The notes beneath the pieces are model-generated. The model was not told where the DNA came from. It made no database searches and saw only the letters and a list, made by a program, of their open reading frames with translations. Shown here piece by piece: positions 1 through 12,248 of a stretch of DNA of 64,000 bases (positions are counted from its first letter, which is position 1; the number at the start of each line of letters is the position of its first letter). A program made the position numbers and the translations under genes. This DNA is from Ceratobasidium sp. AG-K (taxonomy: Eukaryota; Basidiomycota; Agaricomycetes; Cantharellales; Ceratobasidiaceae), in assembly GCA_037039685.1 (NCBI GenBank), contig JAWNGF010000001.1, positions 3,906,001 through 3,970,000 on the forward strand, given 5' to 3'.

Positions 1-1
1 C

Positions 2-748
2 CAGGCCGACGTCGGTGTCTTCAAGTCGGTCGGCAGCGCCCCCGAGCAGGCCACCTACCCCCACGCCGCTCGCTGGTACTCACACATCAAGTCGTACGAG
101 GCCGAGTTCGAGTCGCTCGCCGGTGACAAGGCCGCTAGCGAGAAGCTCTTTGGTGGCGCTGGTGCATCTGCCGCTCCCGCTGCTGCTGTGGGTCATTTCC
201 GGCTTTGTAATATATCTGGCAACTTAATGATATTGTACAGGCCGAGGGTGACGACGATGACATTGACCTGTTCGGTGAGGACGAGGAGGAAGACGCCGAG
301 GCCGAGCGCATCAAGGCCGAACGTGTGGCCGAGTACAACAAGCGCAAGGCTGGCAAGGCCAAGACGATTGCCAAGTCGGTCGTCACTCTCGAGGTCAAGC
401 CTTGGGACGATGAGACCGACATGGCCGAGCTCGAGAAGGCTGTCCGTGGCATTGAACAGGAAGGTCTCGTCTGGGGTTCGTCCAAGCTTGTGGCGATCGG
501 CTATGGTATCAAGAAGCTCCAGATCACCCTTGTCATTGGTGCGTACAACTCAAAATATACGATTTGATTAGAGCTGACATGTAGTTTGTGGGATGTAGAG
601 GACGAGCTCGTCAGCTTGGATGAGCTCCAGGAGAAGATCCAGGAGTTCGAGGACTATGTCCAGAGCACTGACGTCGCTGCCATGCAGAGTGAGTTCCAGT
701 GGTGGCTAATTATGTACTTGGCTGACGCGCACACTTATAGAGCTTTAA
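2..748 (+). CDS. Translation elongation factor 1-beta (eEF1B beta), 5' partial
   Basis: This is the guanine-nucleotide exchange subunit that recharges eEF1A with GTP during cytosolic translation. The start lies left of the window. I read four exons: 2-187, 241-538, 599-688 and 741-748. They sum to 582 bases, which is exactly 193 codons plus a TAA stop. The visible part has the end of the GST-C-like N-terminal domain, an acidic linker ([15 protein letters not shown]) after the first intron, the [20 protein letters not shown] core, and the catalytic C-terminal domain ending in VAAMQKL. The last exon is only 8 bases and completes the K-L-stop. The gene converges on the glucan synthase gene, with about 535 bases between the stops. 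The family assignment is very secure; only the missing N-terminus limits it. Confidence 0.95.
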
Positions 749-1283
749 ATGCAACGCCTTTTCGATGGCGTTGTAGCGTGCACGCGCGACTTGTACCATT
801 ATGCATCTTTGAATATATTGAATACTTAGCATGAATAATTGTGTTGGCGGATCGGTGAGCTCAAGCCACGAGACTCGGAGTTATACGATGGCCAGCTGGT
901 CGACGAGCCTCCAGTTCGCGTGAGGTGTGCTGTATGCTGGCGGTCTTGTAATGCCTTTTGTGCTTGAACGACTCACATACCCGAAACTGTGCACAACCGC
1001 AGGGCAGGCAAGTATACGAAAGCAAACTAATCAACTTAACCCTTCAACTTGCAACCTGATTTCTTATCAGCTTTGGACCCCACACCTCCCGTGTCACACT
1101 CATGTCAAATAAACTGTCCATTGCATTGATTTTGGAGCAACTAGTAAACCGACAATATAGCAAAAAGGGCAACGAAAGGTCCGACTAGTAAGATAACAAT
1201 GAGGCACCATGGCCTGGTCTATATGAGAGTAGGGAGCGATGCGAGATATTGATATGGACGTGAGTGAAACATGCAGAGAGAGA
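749..1283. other. Intergenic gap between convergent genes
   Basis: This stretch separates the stop of the eEF1B gene from the stop of the glucan synthase gene and must hold both 3' untranslated regions. I see no recognisable gene, tRNA or repeat. The open frames here have no family resemblance. Confidence 0.5.
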
Positions 1284-4200
1284 CTAAGGGCGAGAGAGCT
1301 GCTCCTTTCGGTAGAACCAGAAGTATCCGAATACAATGATGAGTTGACACACGAGCGCAGCCCAGAATGGTGCAGATGCCATCGGGCTTCCTTTTAGGCC
1401 ATCTAGGAGGGAGAGTCAGACAGGGTGCATGATAGACCTGTACAAGGCGACTTACCAGCAAAGTCCCACTTGGCGGCATCGGGGAAGACACTGCCGGGGC
1501 CAATTCGGTTGGGGGCGGTCGCACGCGCAACCATCACGCAAATACTACCAATGACCTGTGCAAGCGCCAGCGTTGCGCAGACGTGGAAACGCGAGAGGGT
1601 CTAAATGGAATGTCTAATCAGCCGACATCCGGGATCAAGCAATGAAGGGCACTAACCTGAAGCAGAATCATACCGAGACCGACACCTTGAATGGCATCGA
1701 GCACACCCAACCATAGCCAAAGCGACGTGCCGAGGTATGGACCAGCCGACCCCGCCCAAGGGATGTACAAGGCGAGGGACGAAGTACCCCAAAGCATCTG
1801 GCACCAACGAGGAGCACCCAGGCCGACAGCGAACACAGGGAGGAACCACGTGTGAATCATGGTGATGCGAGTGAGAATGATCATCATGATGGCCCAAACG
1901 AACACGAAGAATGCAATGACGAGCAGGAGGATAGCCCACTTGGGAATCGGCGCGCTCCACAAGAAGCCCCAGTTGCGACCATAAGGACCGCTGAGCCAGT
2001 AGTCTCGCAGGATTTCCGAGGCGAGGAACCACACGACAATCTTGCGACGGAACAGGGTCTTGGCAAAGTTGGGGACCTTGGGCGGGACTTGGCGATAATA
2101 CTCTGCGAAATAGTTAAGCGTGTGGGCAGCAAGACGAAATATAGTAACTTACCAGGAAGACCCCACATGAGGCAGTAACCGAACACCAAGCTCATAACAG
2201 CAAGCGGCCAAAGAATACAGATTGTCCACCACGGCGGCTTGACGTTGGGGTCCGAACCGTTGAGCCTGTAACCCCAGTACCACAAAGCGGCAACCCAAAT
2301 TTGCTGGGATCCTTGTACAATACACGCACGCATAGTCCAGACTTCAGTCGCGGCACCGGCTTCTTCACCATAGTTGAGACCGAAGAACAAGAACGCGGCT
2401 GCGGATGCGACGGCGTAGGCCCAGGTGGCTGCACTACCAAATGCTTGGCGGTACGGAGTGAGGGATTCAGAGAGCGCGGGTACGCCAATGAGGAAAAACG
2501 CGAGGGCAAAGAAGATCCAAGGGGCCGACAGGACGTAAACAGAAGGCTTGAGGCGGAATAGAGTCCACCAGACAATTGACGCGGCAAGGAAGATGCCACC
2601 GAGCACGTAAAGCTGGAGATTGGTCTGCCAGTTCTGGCCGGAGAGCAGGGTAATCTGGAAGCTAGTCGCACCAAGCATCTGACCGATGGCGATGATAATC
2701 GTGTACAGTGGCCAGCCTTTGATACTGCGTTGCATCGTGATTTGGAGAGACGTCATGTTCGGTGTGCCATTGTCATTGGGAAGAGGACCACTGTAGTTGG
2801 CCGTGTCAAATCCTTGACCGGGAGTGCCAGGCGTCTGCGGGAAGGCGGGCGATGCAGGGCGGGAGTCAAAGTGAGATGGTGTGCCCCAGGTCGAGTCGCG
2901 GTGGGAACGGATACTGGCGGCGCTCGAGTTGATCTTGTCCTTCTTAACCTTGTCGAAGAAGGCCTCTTCGCTCTTGGTCAAGAACTTCTCAATCGACAGT
3001 TCGCTCTTCGAGTTTTCGGGGGTAAGGAGTTGCAGCTTGGCGACGAATGCCTGCGCAACCTCGCCATCTGCGTCCGTGAACGATGCCATTGCCTTGTTAA
3101 GTGGAGACGAAGCGCCCTTCTCGTCCATGATCGAAGAGATGGACTCAACCGAGGAAACGCGCGAGTGCATGCCGAATGGACGTTGAGGTGCCGCATCGCC
3201 GTCGACAAATGGATCGCCTACATGACGGTGTTCGCGTGCGATTGCCTTGTTCGCCCTGTTCAAGAAGCCACCAAAGTCACTCGGTGCGGTGCCGGTGGGA
3301 GATGGTGCGCGGGAATGATCGTCATAGTCCGATGCTTCGCTCTGGAACGAGGAACGGGAAGAGTTTGCATGATGACCCATACGAGGAGCGTGGAGCGTAT
3401 CGCCCATAGAAATGGCGCTGCGAGTACTTTGAGCATCCCAGTTCGGTTGGCTCGGCTCGGGCTGGTGAACAGGATTCCAGTCTTCCGTGTCGAGGCCAGC
3501 GATAGCACGGTTGCCAGATTGACCAGCTGGGATGCAGTCCTTCTCGGACCATGCCTCAGGACCGGCCAGGCGACGACTAGTGTTGATGCTACGGCGATGG
3601 AAATCTTCGGTGCGCTGGCGCCATTCAACGACGGGGAAACGTTGGACAGCCGAGCGGGCGCGGAGAACGGCACGTTCTTCCTCGGTAGATTTGAGCGCGA
3701 GCTTGATCGTTTTCGTAAATTGCGACAACATGTGACCAGTGGAAGTGGACTCGACAGGGAACCACTATAATCTCGGGTAAGTAACAGAATACGAGGCACG
3801 GAATGCAGTACTTACCCAACCAGGCATGAGACCAAGACCACCGAGACGAGAACCAACACCAAGAGCACCCTTGCGACCGAACTCGACAGCGACGAGACCG
3901 AACGGTTCATCACGCGACGGGATCAAGGCAAAGTCGGCGCCACTGAACAGGAACGGCGGGAGGGCAGTGAACTCGGGCTTGGAGAAGACGCGGTCGGGGT
4001 ACATTTCCATCAAGCGGGCGAGTTTCTCAGCGGCGAAGCGACCGTAGAGATCGATGACGGGACCGACGGCAATGAGCTGGATCGAAGGCTTTTTCTCGAG
4101 CCTAGACGGGCAGTCATTCGCACATATAACCAAGGACAAGACAAAGAGACTTACAATGACGGCATAACGTCAGCAATAACATCAACTCCCTTTTGCTTCG

Positions 4201-7200
4201 ACCAACGACCGACGAACACAAAGAGATCGGCCTTCGGGTCTTGCGCAATCCCGGCCCACTCTTGGGCCTGACGCTTCAGTTCGGGACGCTGAGCCTCGCT
4301 GGCTTCATCGATGCTGATGTGCGCAAGGTCGACCGGTTTCTCATCGAGGGCAGCAATGTCGCTTGGGTCTACTTGCAGTCAGCATCGAGAAGGCGGGAGT
4401 ATAGGAATGGCTTACCAGGGTTAGGGAGCGAGTCGACGTGTTTCAAGGTCCAGAGAGCGGGATAACGAGCCCAAGAACGTTTGCCATACTACGGGGGAAT
4501 AAGCATGGAACCAGGGCCTATTATTCATGCACGTACCTTGTCGGATACACCAGCGACACCAACACTCTTCTGGTGGACACTAATGAAAGAAGCCGCGGCG
4601 TGGAGCAAGTTGAACGTATTGCCGAATTGAACATACTGCCCGTCATATGTTAGACACCAGCTACAAGGAAAGCAAATTATTAACGTACCTTGGTGCAAAC
4701 CTCCTTGCTCAAGTTGAAAGCTGAGCAGACCTCCTTCATTTCCTCCTTGGTACGGAGCGGCCAGAGACCCTGGAACTCGGCGTTGTGAAGCGACAAGCAG
4801 ACGGGAAGGACACGAGGGAGAAGATAGAGCGGAGCCAATGCACCATGGTAATCTACGTGGTTTATTAGTACTCAATCAACGAAATAGTACCAGTGCAAAC
4901 ATACCGTTGATATGGTAGATATCAATAACTGGGAAGCGACGAACGGTCTCGGCGATAGCCTGGTTCCAAGTCGAGTAAAAGATAGCTGAAGACAAGTCGT
5001 CCATACGCGCAGGGTACGGGTCCGCCTTGGTTTGCGCACGGAATACGGGGCTGTCGAGGATAATGTAGGTGATGTTGTCCAGAACGTGGTATTCGACCTC
5101 GATCAAGTAGGGTTCGCCGAAGATGATGACCTCTATCGGTTCCGCGGGTTCGCCGGCAGGGTACTCGAGATCCTTAACCTTAGGGACGACCCAGTAAATG
5201 TCGCAATCGGTCATGGACTTGCCCATAAGCGATGACATGACACCGAGACCACCGATCCTAAGCACTCGATCAGTCACCGCCTCGGTCCGAAAGGAGTAGG
5301 GTACTTACTTGACTTTCAACTTCCAATCGATAATTTCGTACTCGAGAGTAGCAATCAACACCTGACGACGTTTCTGAGGGTTCTCAGGCCACCCAATGAC
5401 TGGGCCGGTGTACGCCTTGCTGCCGTGTAGCGGCTTCTCGCCGACGGGAGTTCCGGGCATGCCACCATGCTTGTCATCGTTATGCTGGTTGGCCTTCATG
5501 ATACCCAATGCGCCCAAAATAGGGAAATAGCTCGTGGCGTCGCTCTTTGGCTCCATACCCCACTTGTTGATCTTGATCTCGTAGAAGTTCCAGCGGAAAA
5601 TAACAACGGCGATAATTGCAGTGATGACGGGAATGGCGAGGAGCAACGCATACATGATCGCGCCGACGGCTGAATTGCCGCGGGGCTCAAGGTACCAGCG
5701 TTGCGTCTTGTCGTCGACCTTGAGTGCCCACGAGAGGTATGGCTTGGGTGGGGCGGACATGTTGAGATAGTTAGGCGAGGCGGCATTCGGGGGAAGGCGA
5801 TCCATGACACCGTCACCGTTCGTGTCACCATAGAAGTAGTCGTCGTATCCAAACACGTTGAGTTGGACGTACGAAGGCCAGCTAGCCATGATAGGCAACT
5901 CCCAAACGCCCGATTTATCTGACTGGGTCATGAGCGCAGAAATGCCCTTGTCGAAACCCCAAGTATTGAACGGACCGCGAGCAATATACTGCGGAACGCG
6001 GCGCTCGTAACTGACCCCACGATCGGCGTGAACGACCGCAGACGCAGACCCCGCCATCTCGGCCCAATACTGCACGATCAAATGCTGGCCATCCCAGAAC
6101 ATGAAGTCATCGGGAACGAATAGGTCGCCAGAAATGGTGGTCTTGTCCTCATAGGCCGTCCAGTCGGACCAGTTCTTGCCGTAGTTCCAGCTGTATCGGA
6201 ACATGTCGGCACCTAGCGCCTTGTGGGTGAAGGTGTACTTGCCATCCGAGTACCCAAATGCCTCGTTGTCGTAGTCAGAGTCGGGGAATACCATAACGTT
6301 CTTGGCCGAGCCCTTGCGAATGAGCAGATGATCGCGCGAGCCAGTGGTGCGTGTGCCGTCGTTGGTGGCTACATTGTTGACGGTAATCTCGATGATGCCA
6401 TCTGGAACATTATTGAGCGTCGCAGACCACGACCAGGCCGAAGGAGTATCGCCAGGCAGCGTAGGTGTAATGGGATTGGTGACTTCGCCACACTTGACCG
6501 AGTTGGCATTGAGAGTGGGAGCAGAACCGTGGCCAGACGAAGAAACATTGAACGACACCCCGCTGGTGACCGAGTTACAATTCATCGCCTGGTTAAACTC
6601 GAGGACAATATCAATCGTGGTTGCATTGGTATCCCCAGACTCGGCGACGAGACGCGCATCGTGGCCAGGAGAGAAGCGAGTCAAGGCGGGAAGCGGAGCG
6701 ATCCACTGAGCAGCGGGTACGAACGCCTTGAACGAGTTGGGTGCCATTGTGACGGTGGGAAGACATCCAACCCATGGTGCTGCCTCGTTCCCGTTGAACG
6801 AACTCCGCGAGTCCTCCAGTGTGACGGTCTCGAAGGGATAGAAAAGGTTACGGATAGTGGTACCGCCAACGTAGGGCGTCGAAATCCAGAGGGTGTCGCT
6901 GCAAGCGTAGGTATACGTGGTAGTCACGTTCATGTTGGTGAACAGGAGCCAAACGTCGCCCAACGCGGTCGTGTTTAGGTTTGCCTGGACGCCGGGGATG
7001 GGCGAGCGCGAGACGGACCACAGACCAATCTCAGTTTCGGTCTTGTTGGAACCGGGAAGTTGGATTTTATTGGTCCAGGAACCTCGCTGCAGGAGTTGAA
7101 GGCCGTCGGTGAGGAGAGGATATTGCCTGCGAAGGTAGTGGAAGTGCCCCATCATACGACGCGAGCCGGCGGTGGGATCAAAGTGGTCCAGCGAGTTCCA

Positions 7201-9160
7201 GTCATCCTCACAGCCGATGAGGGCCTTCTCGAGGGGCATATTGAAGTACTGCTCAGATCCAAGCTTATAGCAGCCATGGCGCTGCCAAGCCCTGTTACTG
7301 GCCATGGGCTGACGACCGAACAGGTAGTTGGATGCACCGTTATCGAAAAGGTAGAAATCCTGCTCTTCACCGTAGTAAAGCTGAAGGGTAATTATGAGAA
7401 AAGACTCAGGCAAGGATCGAAGGAAAACTCACCAAGGGGATACCCGGCATTAGGAGCGTGTTGATGAAAGTTCCGAGCATGAGTTTTTGCGTTCCGTTTA
7501 CCAGACTGGGCCAGCGGAAAACGTCGAAGTTGGAGATACCGAACATGTGTCTCGGATCGAGCTCGCCTGTCTCAGCATTCAAAAAGTCGTTGGTCCGCAT
7601 CATGGTACTCCAGGCCTCGAAGAAGTTGGCATCGGTATCGTATGCGACTTGCAAGTTACCGTCCATTCCGAGGATACGCGAGAGAACACGGTAGATGGAA
7701 TAATGGAAGGCAACAGCGTCCAGAGAGTAGCGAGGAGCGTCACGGAGGAAATACTGGTTCATCGATGCAGTAACATTGGCAGCGGCTGCGAAAGAATCAG
7801 GACGCTGCGTAGGTGTGCGACCACGACCACTTCAAAGGAATCAGTTAGTAACAAGCAAAAGGAGGAAGTGGTTCCAGCTCACATATAGAGTGCACCAAAC
7901 GTGTCACCACCAGTTACTTCTCCAACGATGAAGAAGTTGGCCTTGCCAATCGCCTTGGCGCATGCACGAGTGTGGGTCGCCCAATCTGCCAAAGCATCGA
8001 CGGTAACCTGAGTGGCCTTGTCAATACGAATAGCGTCGATGTCGAGCGCCTTGATGGTCAGACACGAAAAGACTTGGATCTTGGCGCGAACATCGGCGTT
8101 CCACTCGCGAAGACGATCTTGCACCGAGGCGAACTTGGACAGCTGACGATTCCAATCGGGATGGACACCGAACGCCTCCATGTCACCGTATTGATCAAAC
8201 TCGCTGGCGTAACATCCGGTCTTGTCGACAGGGACCATTCTGCCACCATCGTCCCACATAGTTGGGAGCTTGCAAGTCGCATTGTACTCGTTTTTGATCT
8301 TGAAATCAGGGTACTCTTCGATGCCCCAGGGTGCGTATCGCGGCTTCTTCCATACGGCGTCATACTCGTCGATGGAGAAAGGGGTCGAAGTGTTCAAATG
8401 GCCAGCAAAACCAATCATGTCACCCATGGTACCGACAGTGAAATCGAGCATGAGATACATTCCGCGCGCGTGGATGGCATCGCTGAGGGCTCGCCAGTCA
8501 CTGATGGTGCCCCAGTGGGGATCGAGGGTCGAGAAGTCGAGTGGCGAATAACCTAAAATAGGAATGAAACACGACGTCAGCCGAATTCCCTTTTCGGGCT
8601 CGAGAAATTGATAAGCTCGCAACGCGATCAAACGCGAGACAGAAAAAGGGTAGCAGGCTGGAAGATCCAATTGAAATATCATCGCACAAAAAAAAGCAGC
8701 GTGGAGCAGGAAATTCATAGCAAACGGAATGAAAAGGATACGTACTGTCAGCTTGCCACGGCATATTCAAAAACGGTGTACCAGCGATGAAAATTGTACC
8801 AACGCCCATTCCTTGGAGATAGTCGAGCTTGCGCATGAGACCTCGGACGTCGCCGCCAAAGCGCAGGTTGACCTCGCGCCAATCGTTTTCAAACATCGTT
8901 TTGAAGTAGTCGTTGTTGCTGGGTTCACCATCGGAAAACTTGTCCAGGAGAATGGTGTACACGGGGAACTGGCGCCAATTTGCGGGTGAGGGTGTGTAGG
9001 TAGTATTGGGCCGAGTCGAGTCGTATTCGAGGACAGTCTGGGCTGCCTGGTTGACGTTGAGGTTGTAGTCGGTAATCGACTCGTTGTATGGCATCGCCAG
9101 TGTGCGAGTGAGCAGCGCTAGCGCTGCCAGACCCACTGGGCCTGGTCTTGGGAGCCACAT
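1284..9160 (-). CDS. ags1: Cell-wall alpha-1,3-glucan synthase
   Basis: This very large plasma-membrane enzyme makes alpha-1,3-glucan for the cell wall. It has the three-part architecture of fungal Ags1/Mok1 proteins. A signal peptide ([17 protein letters not shown]...) leads an extracellular amylase-like domain, with WQADSYSPLDF formed across the first intron (8553-8745) and YIGRGR further on. A single membrane span lies near 5650-5600. Next comes the cytosolic GT5/starch-synthase-like domain, with its KIGGLG substrate loop near 5260 and [17 protein letters not shown] near 3900. The C-terminal part is a low-complexity Ser-rich linker followed by many membrane spans (about 2750-1290), proposed to move the polymer out. 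It ends in [12 protein letters not shown] and a TAG at 1284-1286. I counted no frame breaks in the long exons. The start is the first Met ahead of the signal peptide. About ten introns are present and not all junctions were resolved. The expected product is about 2,400 residues, normal for the family. Confidence 0.93.
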
Positions 9161-9452
9161 CGCGAAGGGAGAAAGTACAGTGCTTGAAACTGGTCTTTGG
9201 ACTTTAAGTCCAAATGGTGCCGACGTCCACGGAAAAGTCCCTATTCCAGACCGGGACCCTGAAGGACCCCAAGAAGCCTTCCTCAGGGGCGATATGCAAA
9301 TCCTGACACTCTTCGTCCCTGGCTCAAGCGTATGAAAAAAGGCTTATCTCTTGGTCTAGACAAAGACAGCAAAACTACAGCCACGCATACAATAAAGGAA
9401 AGAAACATGAATGCATTCATCTTTGAGCGATTTTTCTGTTCTTTTCGCTATT

Positions 9453-11678
9453 TCAATCGTCCTCTTCGTCGCCTTTACGATACTCCAATCCACGTGCCGC
9501 CTCCATAAGCTCCTCTAGCCGAGACCATTCCTACGGCAACCGTGTCAGCGTTTTGCTAACCCCACCATTTACCAATTCCCACCTGTTGCACGATACCCCG
9601 CGTCTCGAGCCAGGCCATTATCCCTGCCGGGTCATTGGGCGCCGGACGCTGTGTTCCTGTGGGGTCGTTTCGTCGGTGTGCCGTTTTCAGTATCTCGATC
9701 TCGCCCGCGGTACGCTCGAACAAGTGGAACTGCAAGCGTGGGTTCAGCTGTCACTCGACAAATTGGTCCATTGTACTCGCCTCCCAATGCACAAAGTTAT
9801 GATAACATCGTACTCGTGCCTTGCAGTATCGCCCCAGATCGAATGACGTGAGCGGCTCCGAATCACTGTCAGAGTCGTCGGGACTCGTATCCCGGATCGG
9901 CTATACAAACAATAAAGGTAAACCCCAGCGAAAAAGTATTGTGAGCGCTTGCGTACCTCGAACGTATCTCGATCATAATCATCCCCGCTCAAGTTGCCTC
10001 GGTACGTCGAGAGCCGCGAGCCAATACGGCATGCGTCACACCTTGGCACGGCGAAATCCAAATCGCTAGTCTCAAATATTGGATGCCTGAATGGACGTTG
10101 TCAAAAGCGCCACGTGCCAGTCACATCAACCCACGTATTCAATGCCTCTTTAAATCCGGACGTCCAGGTCGACGACGTCACTGCGCTGTCTTTTAGTCCG
10201 TCCATTTTCCTTCTCAATGCGCGCAAGGAGAGCCCGTAATGTTGATCTAAAAATACATGATCAATTCAGGGTTATCGGGGAGTGATGCATACACCCACGT
10301 ACCGTTCTGCTCGTCTTCCCGAAATGCACGCCTTTTCTTAGCTTCAAGCATGCCAAGTGGATAGTGAGCTCCATCACAGCTTTGAATTGCTGTTCGAGGG
10401 ACTGGTGACCCCGCATCGAATAACCTTCAGGCAGGTCGACTGGCGCCGCTTCATCCTGCTCGATCCAGCTGTCTAGCGACCCTTGGTCGTCGTCTGATGC
10501 TGTCGCATTATTTGTTGACCGGTCACCTTCGTGCTCCGAGTTGGACACGGACTTGTCAACCCAATCTTGTAACGTCGGCTGAATTGGCCGGGCGCCCGGA
10601 ATCGGTCTCACTAGTCTTCTCCCGCGCGGCCGATCCACGTCCTCCTCTTTCTCGCTGTTACTCTCACTGTCAGACTTGACGACAGGGGGTGTATCGTAAC
10701 CCAGCTTTCTTCCTGTGCCGCAAACATGTAAACATTGCACTGCTCACTTTTGATGGGCAAATCCATGGCAAACTCACGTTTCAACCTTGCCAGATTCTCC
10801 CGTAGCGTTGTGATTTGATTGTTACGCTGAGGCGCGCTGCGGAGTCGACTATCCAATACGACTGTGCATAATATTAGCACTCATTTTCTAGCCAACTAAT
10901 TATGCGCACCATTATCGTCGAGTCCGTCCATAGGGTCATCCTCTGAATCCTGGTCCTCTTTCTTGACGGGTTTCTTCTCAGCCTCTTCCTGAGAATCTGG
11001 TATTTCCTCCGACTTTTCGCGTTTAATTATTCGTCTGCTTTTCCTCTCTGCCTCTTCTTCGGACTCGTCTGGCGACGCAGCCGGTCGCTTGATGCGTTTA
11101 AGCCTTAACATCACAGGTGCTTCATCATCATCACTTTCTTCTTCATCGCTCTCCACAATCCTCGATACCCGTCTCTTGAGGCCGAAATTTAACGGCCTGA
11201 GCTCCTTGGATTCGTCAGCGTCTGAAGACTGGAGCTGGTCCACCTCTGACGAGTCGGGTGAACGCGGAAGTTTAGTAGGAGAGGGCAGCAGCTTGCGCGT
11301 GGACGAGACACAAGATTTCTTAATCGGCGAAGAGTACGATTGGAGTTTATTCACGGGCGATGAGTTGGCCTGAGCCTGAGGTTTCTTCACAAGACTGGTG
11401 AGAGACGTCTGAGTCATTGACTTGGACTTTCCCAATCGTTTAGATGATCCGCTTGCTGCAGAGCCGGAATCAGATTTGGGTTTGTTAAGAGACGCGAAAT
11501 CTACAAGTGTCGATTGCCACTTTTTTGTTGGCTTGGATTTGGGTTTAGATGCGCGTGGAGTCTGATTTGTGACATTACTGGTAGAAATTATAGGCTTGGA
11601 CTCGCCCTTGTCAGACTCAGAGTCGGATAGGATAATCATTGGGGGCGTAGAGCTGCTTCGTTTGTGCTTGGGTGCCAT
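9453..11678 (-). CDS. DUF4211-domain nuclear protein
   Basis: The N-terminal half (about 11678-10900) is Ser-, Lys- and Glu-rich, with MAPKHKRSSS at the start and repeated acidic clusters (SDEEESDDDE, SEEEAERKSRR). This is typical of disordered nuclear proteins. The C-terminal half carries features I associate with DUF4211: LPEGYSMRGHQSLEQQFK, then FAVPRCDACRIGSRLSTYRG and LSGDDYDRDTF (about 10060-9950), where the two Cys in CDAC may bind metal. The last exon reads EWSRLEELMEAARGLEY and stops with TGA at 9453-9455. I chose the Met at 11678 because its context (CCATGG) is better than the upstream in-frame Met at 11729. In the family the function is unknown; a chromatin role is only inferred from composition. 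Several small introns split the C-terminal half. Confidence 0.7.
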
Positions 11679-12248
11679 GGATCGTGAACTGGCAAGTGGA
11701 GGCTGGAATGTGATCGTGGCAAGAGTCAACGCGTGTGGGGACTGAAATGATCGCCACGTGATCCTTGGTGAGCCGCGTGAAGCGCGTAAACATTGGAGAA
11801 TTCACCAGGAATACTTTTCGCATCCATGCACTTTCAGCTTTTTGTAAATCAACAGCTCGATGACTGTCCGCCCGCGGTCATCCCCAAGCCTGCTCGGGAT
11901 TTGTGGCGTAAGCTGGTTTACCTTCGTGGGCGATAATGCTACCCCAGGCTCGTCATCCTTCTTTGAAGGACTTCTAGGCTTCTGGGGCGGTCCGACCCTC
12001 AAGGTCAACATGCTCGTGGAATTGGGGCATCGTAACGAGGGACACGTAGCAAGCGTTGTAAACCTCATATTCATACGTATGCCGACCCAAAGCGGGGATG
12101 ATGCTTTGCGCTCTGCTTTGATGAGGTGCCTGGGACTAAGAAAGGGCATTCCGTTCGTCATGCGAATCCGGGATGTGCACCATCTATTCGTTAAGCATAC
12201 AGTGGATAAATAATGTACAGATATTCCAACCCCATATAGTTGAATGCC
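11679..12248. other. Gap between DUF4211 and Spp1-like genes, doubtful ORFs only
   Basis: Two overlapping open frames of 118-119 codons lie here on opposite strands (11860-12213 plus, 11802-12161 minus). Neither resembles a family I know and neither has clear intron signals. The minus frame is Lys/Pro/Ser-rich and could be a small gene or an unrecognised exon, but I cannot support it. The stretch should also hold the promoter of the gene starting at 11678. Confidence 0.3.

Noticed and set aside
2730..3770. 346-codon plus-strand open frame
   Set aside because: It is antisense to the linker and membrane part of the glucan synthase gene, has no family motif, and its Arg/Val-rich text is typical of a shadow frame.
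6223..6978. 251-codon plus-strand open frame
   Set aside because: Shadow of the amylase-like domain of the glucan synthase, with no recognisable motif.
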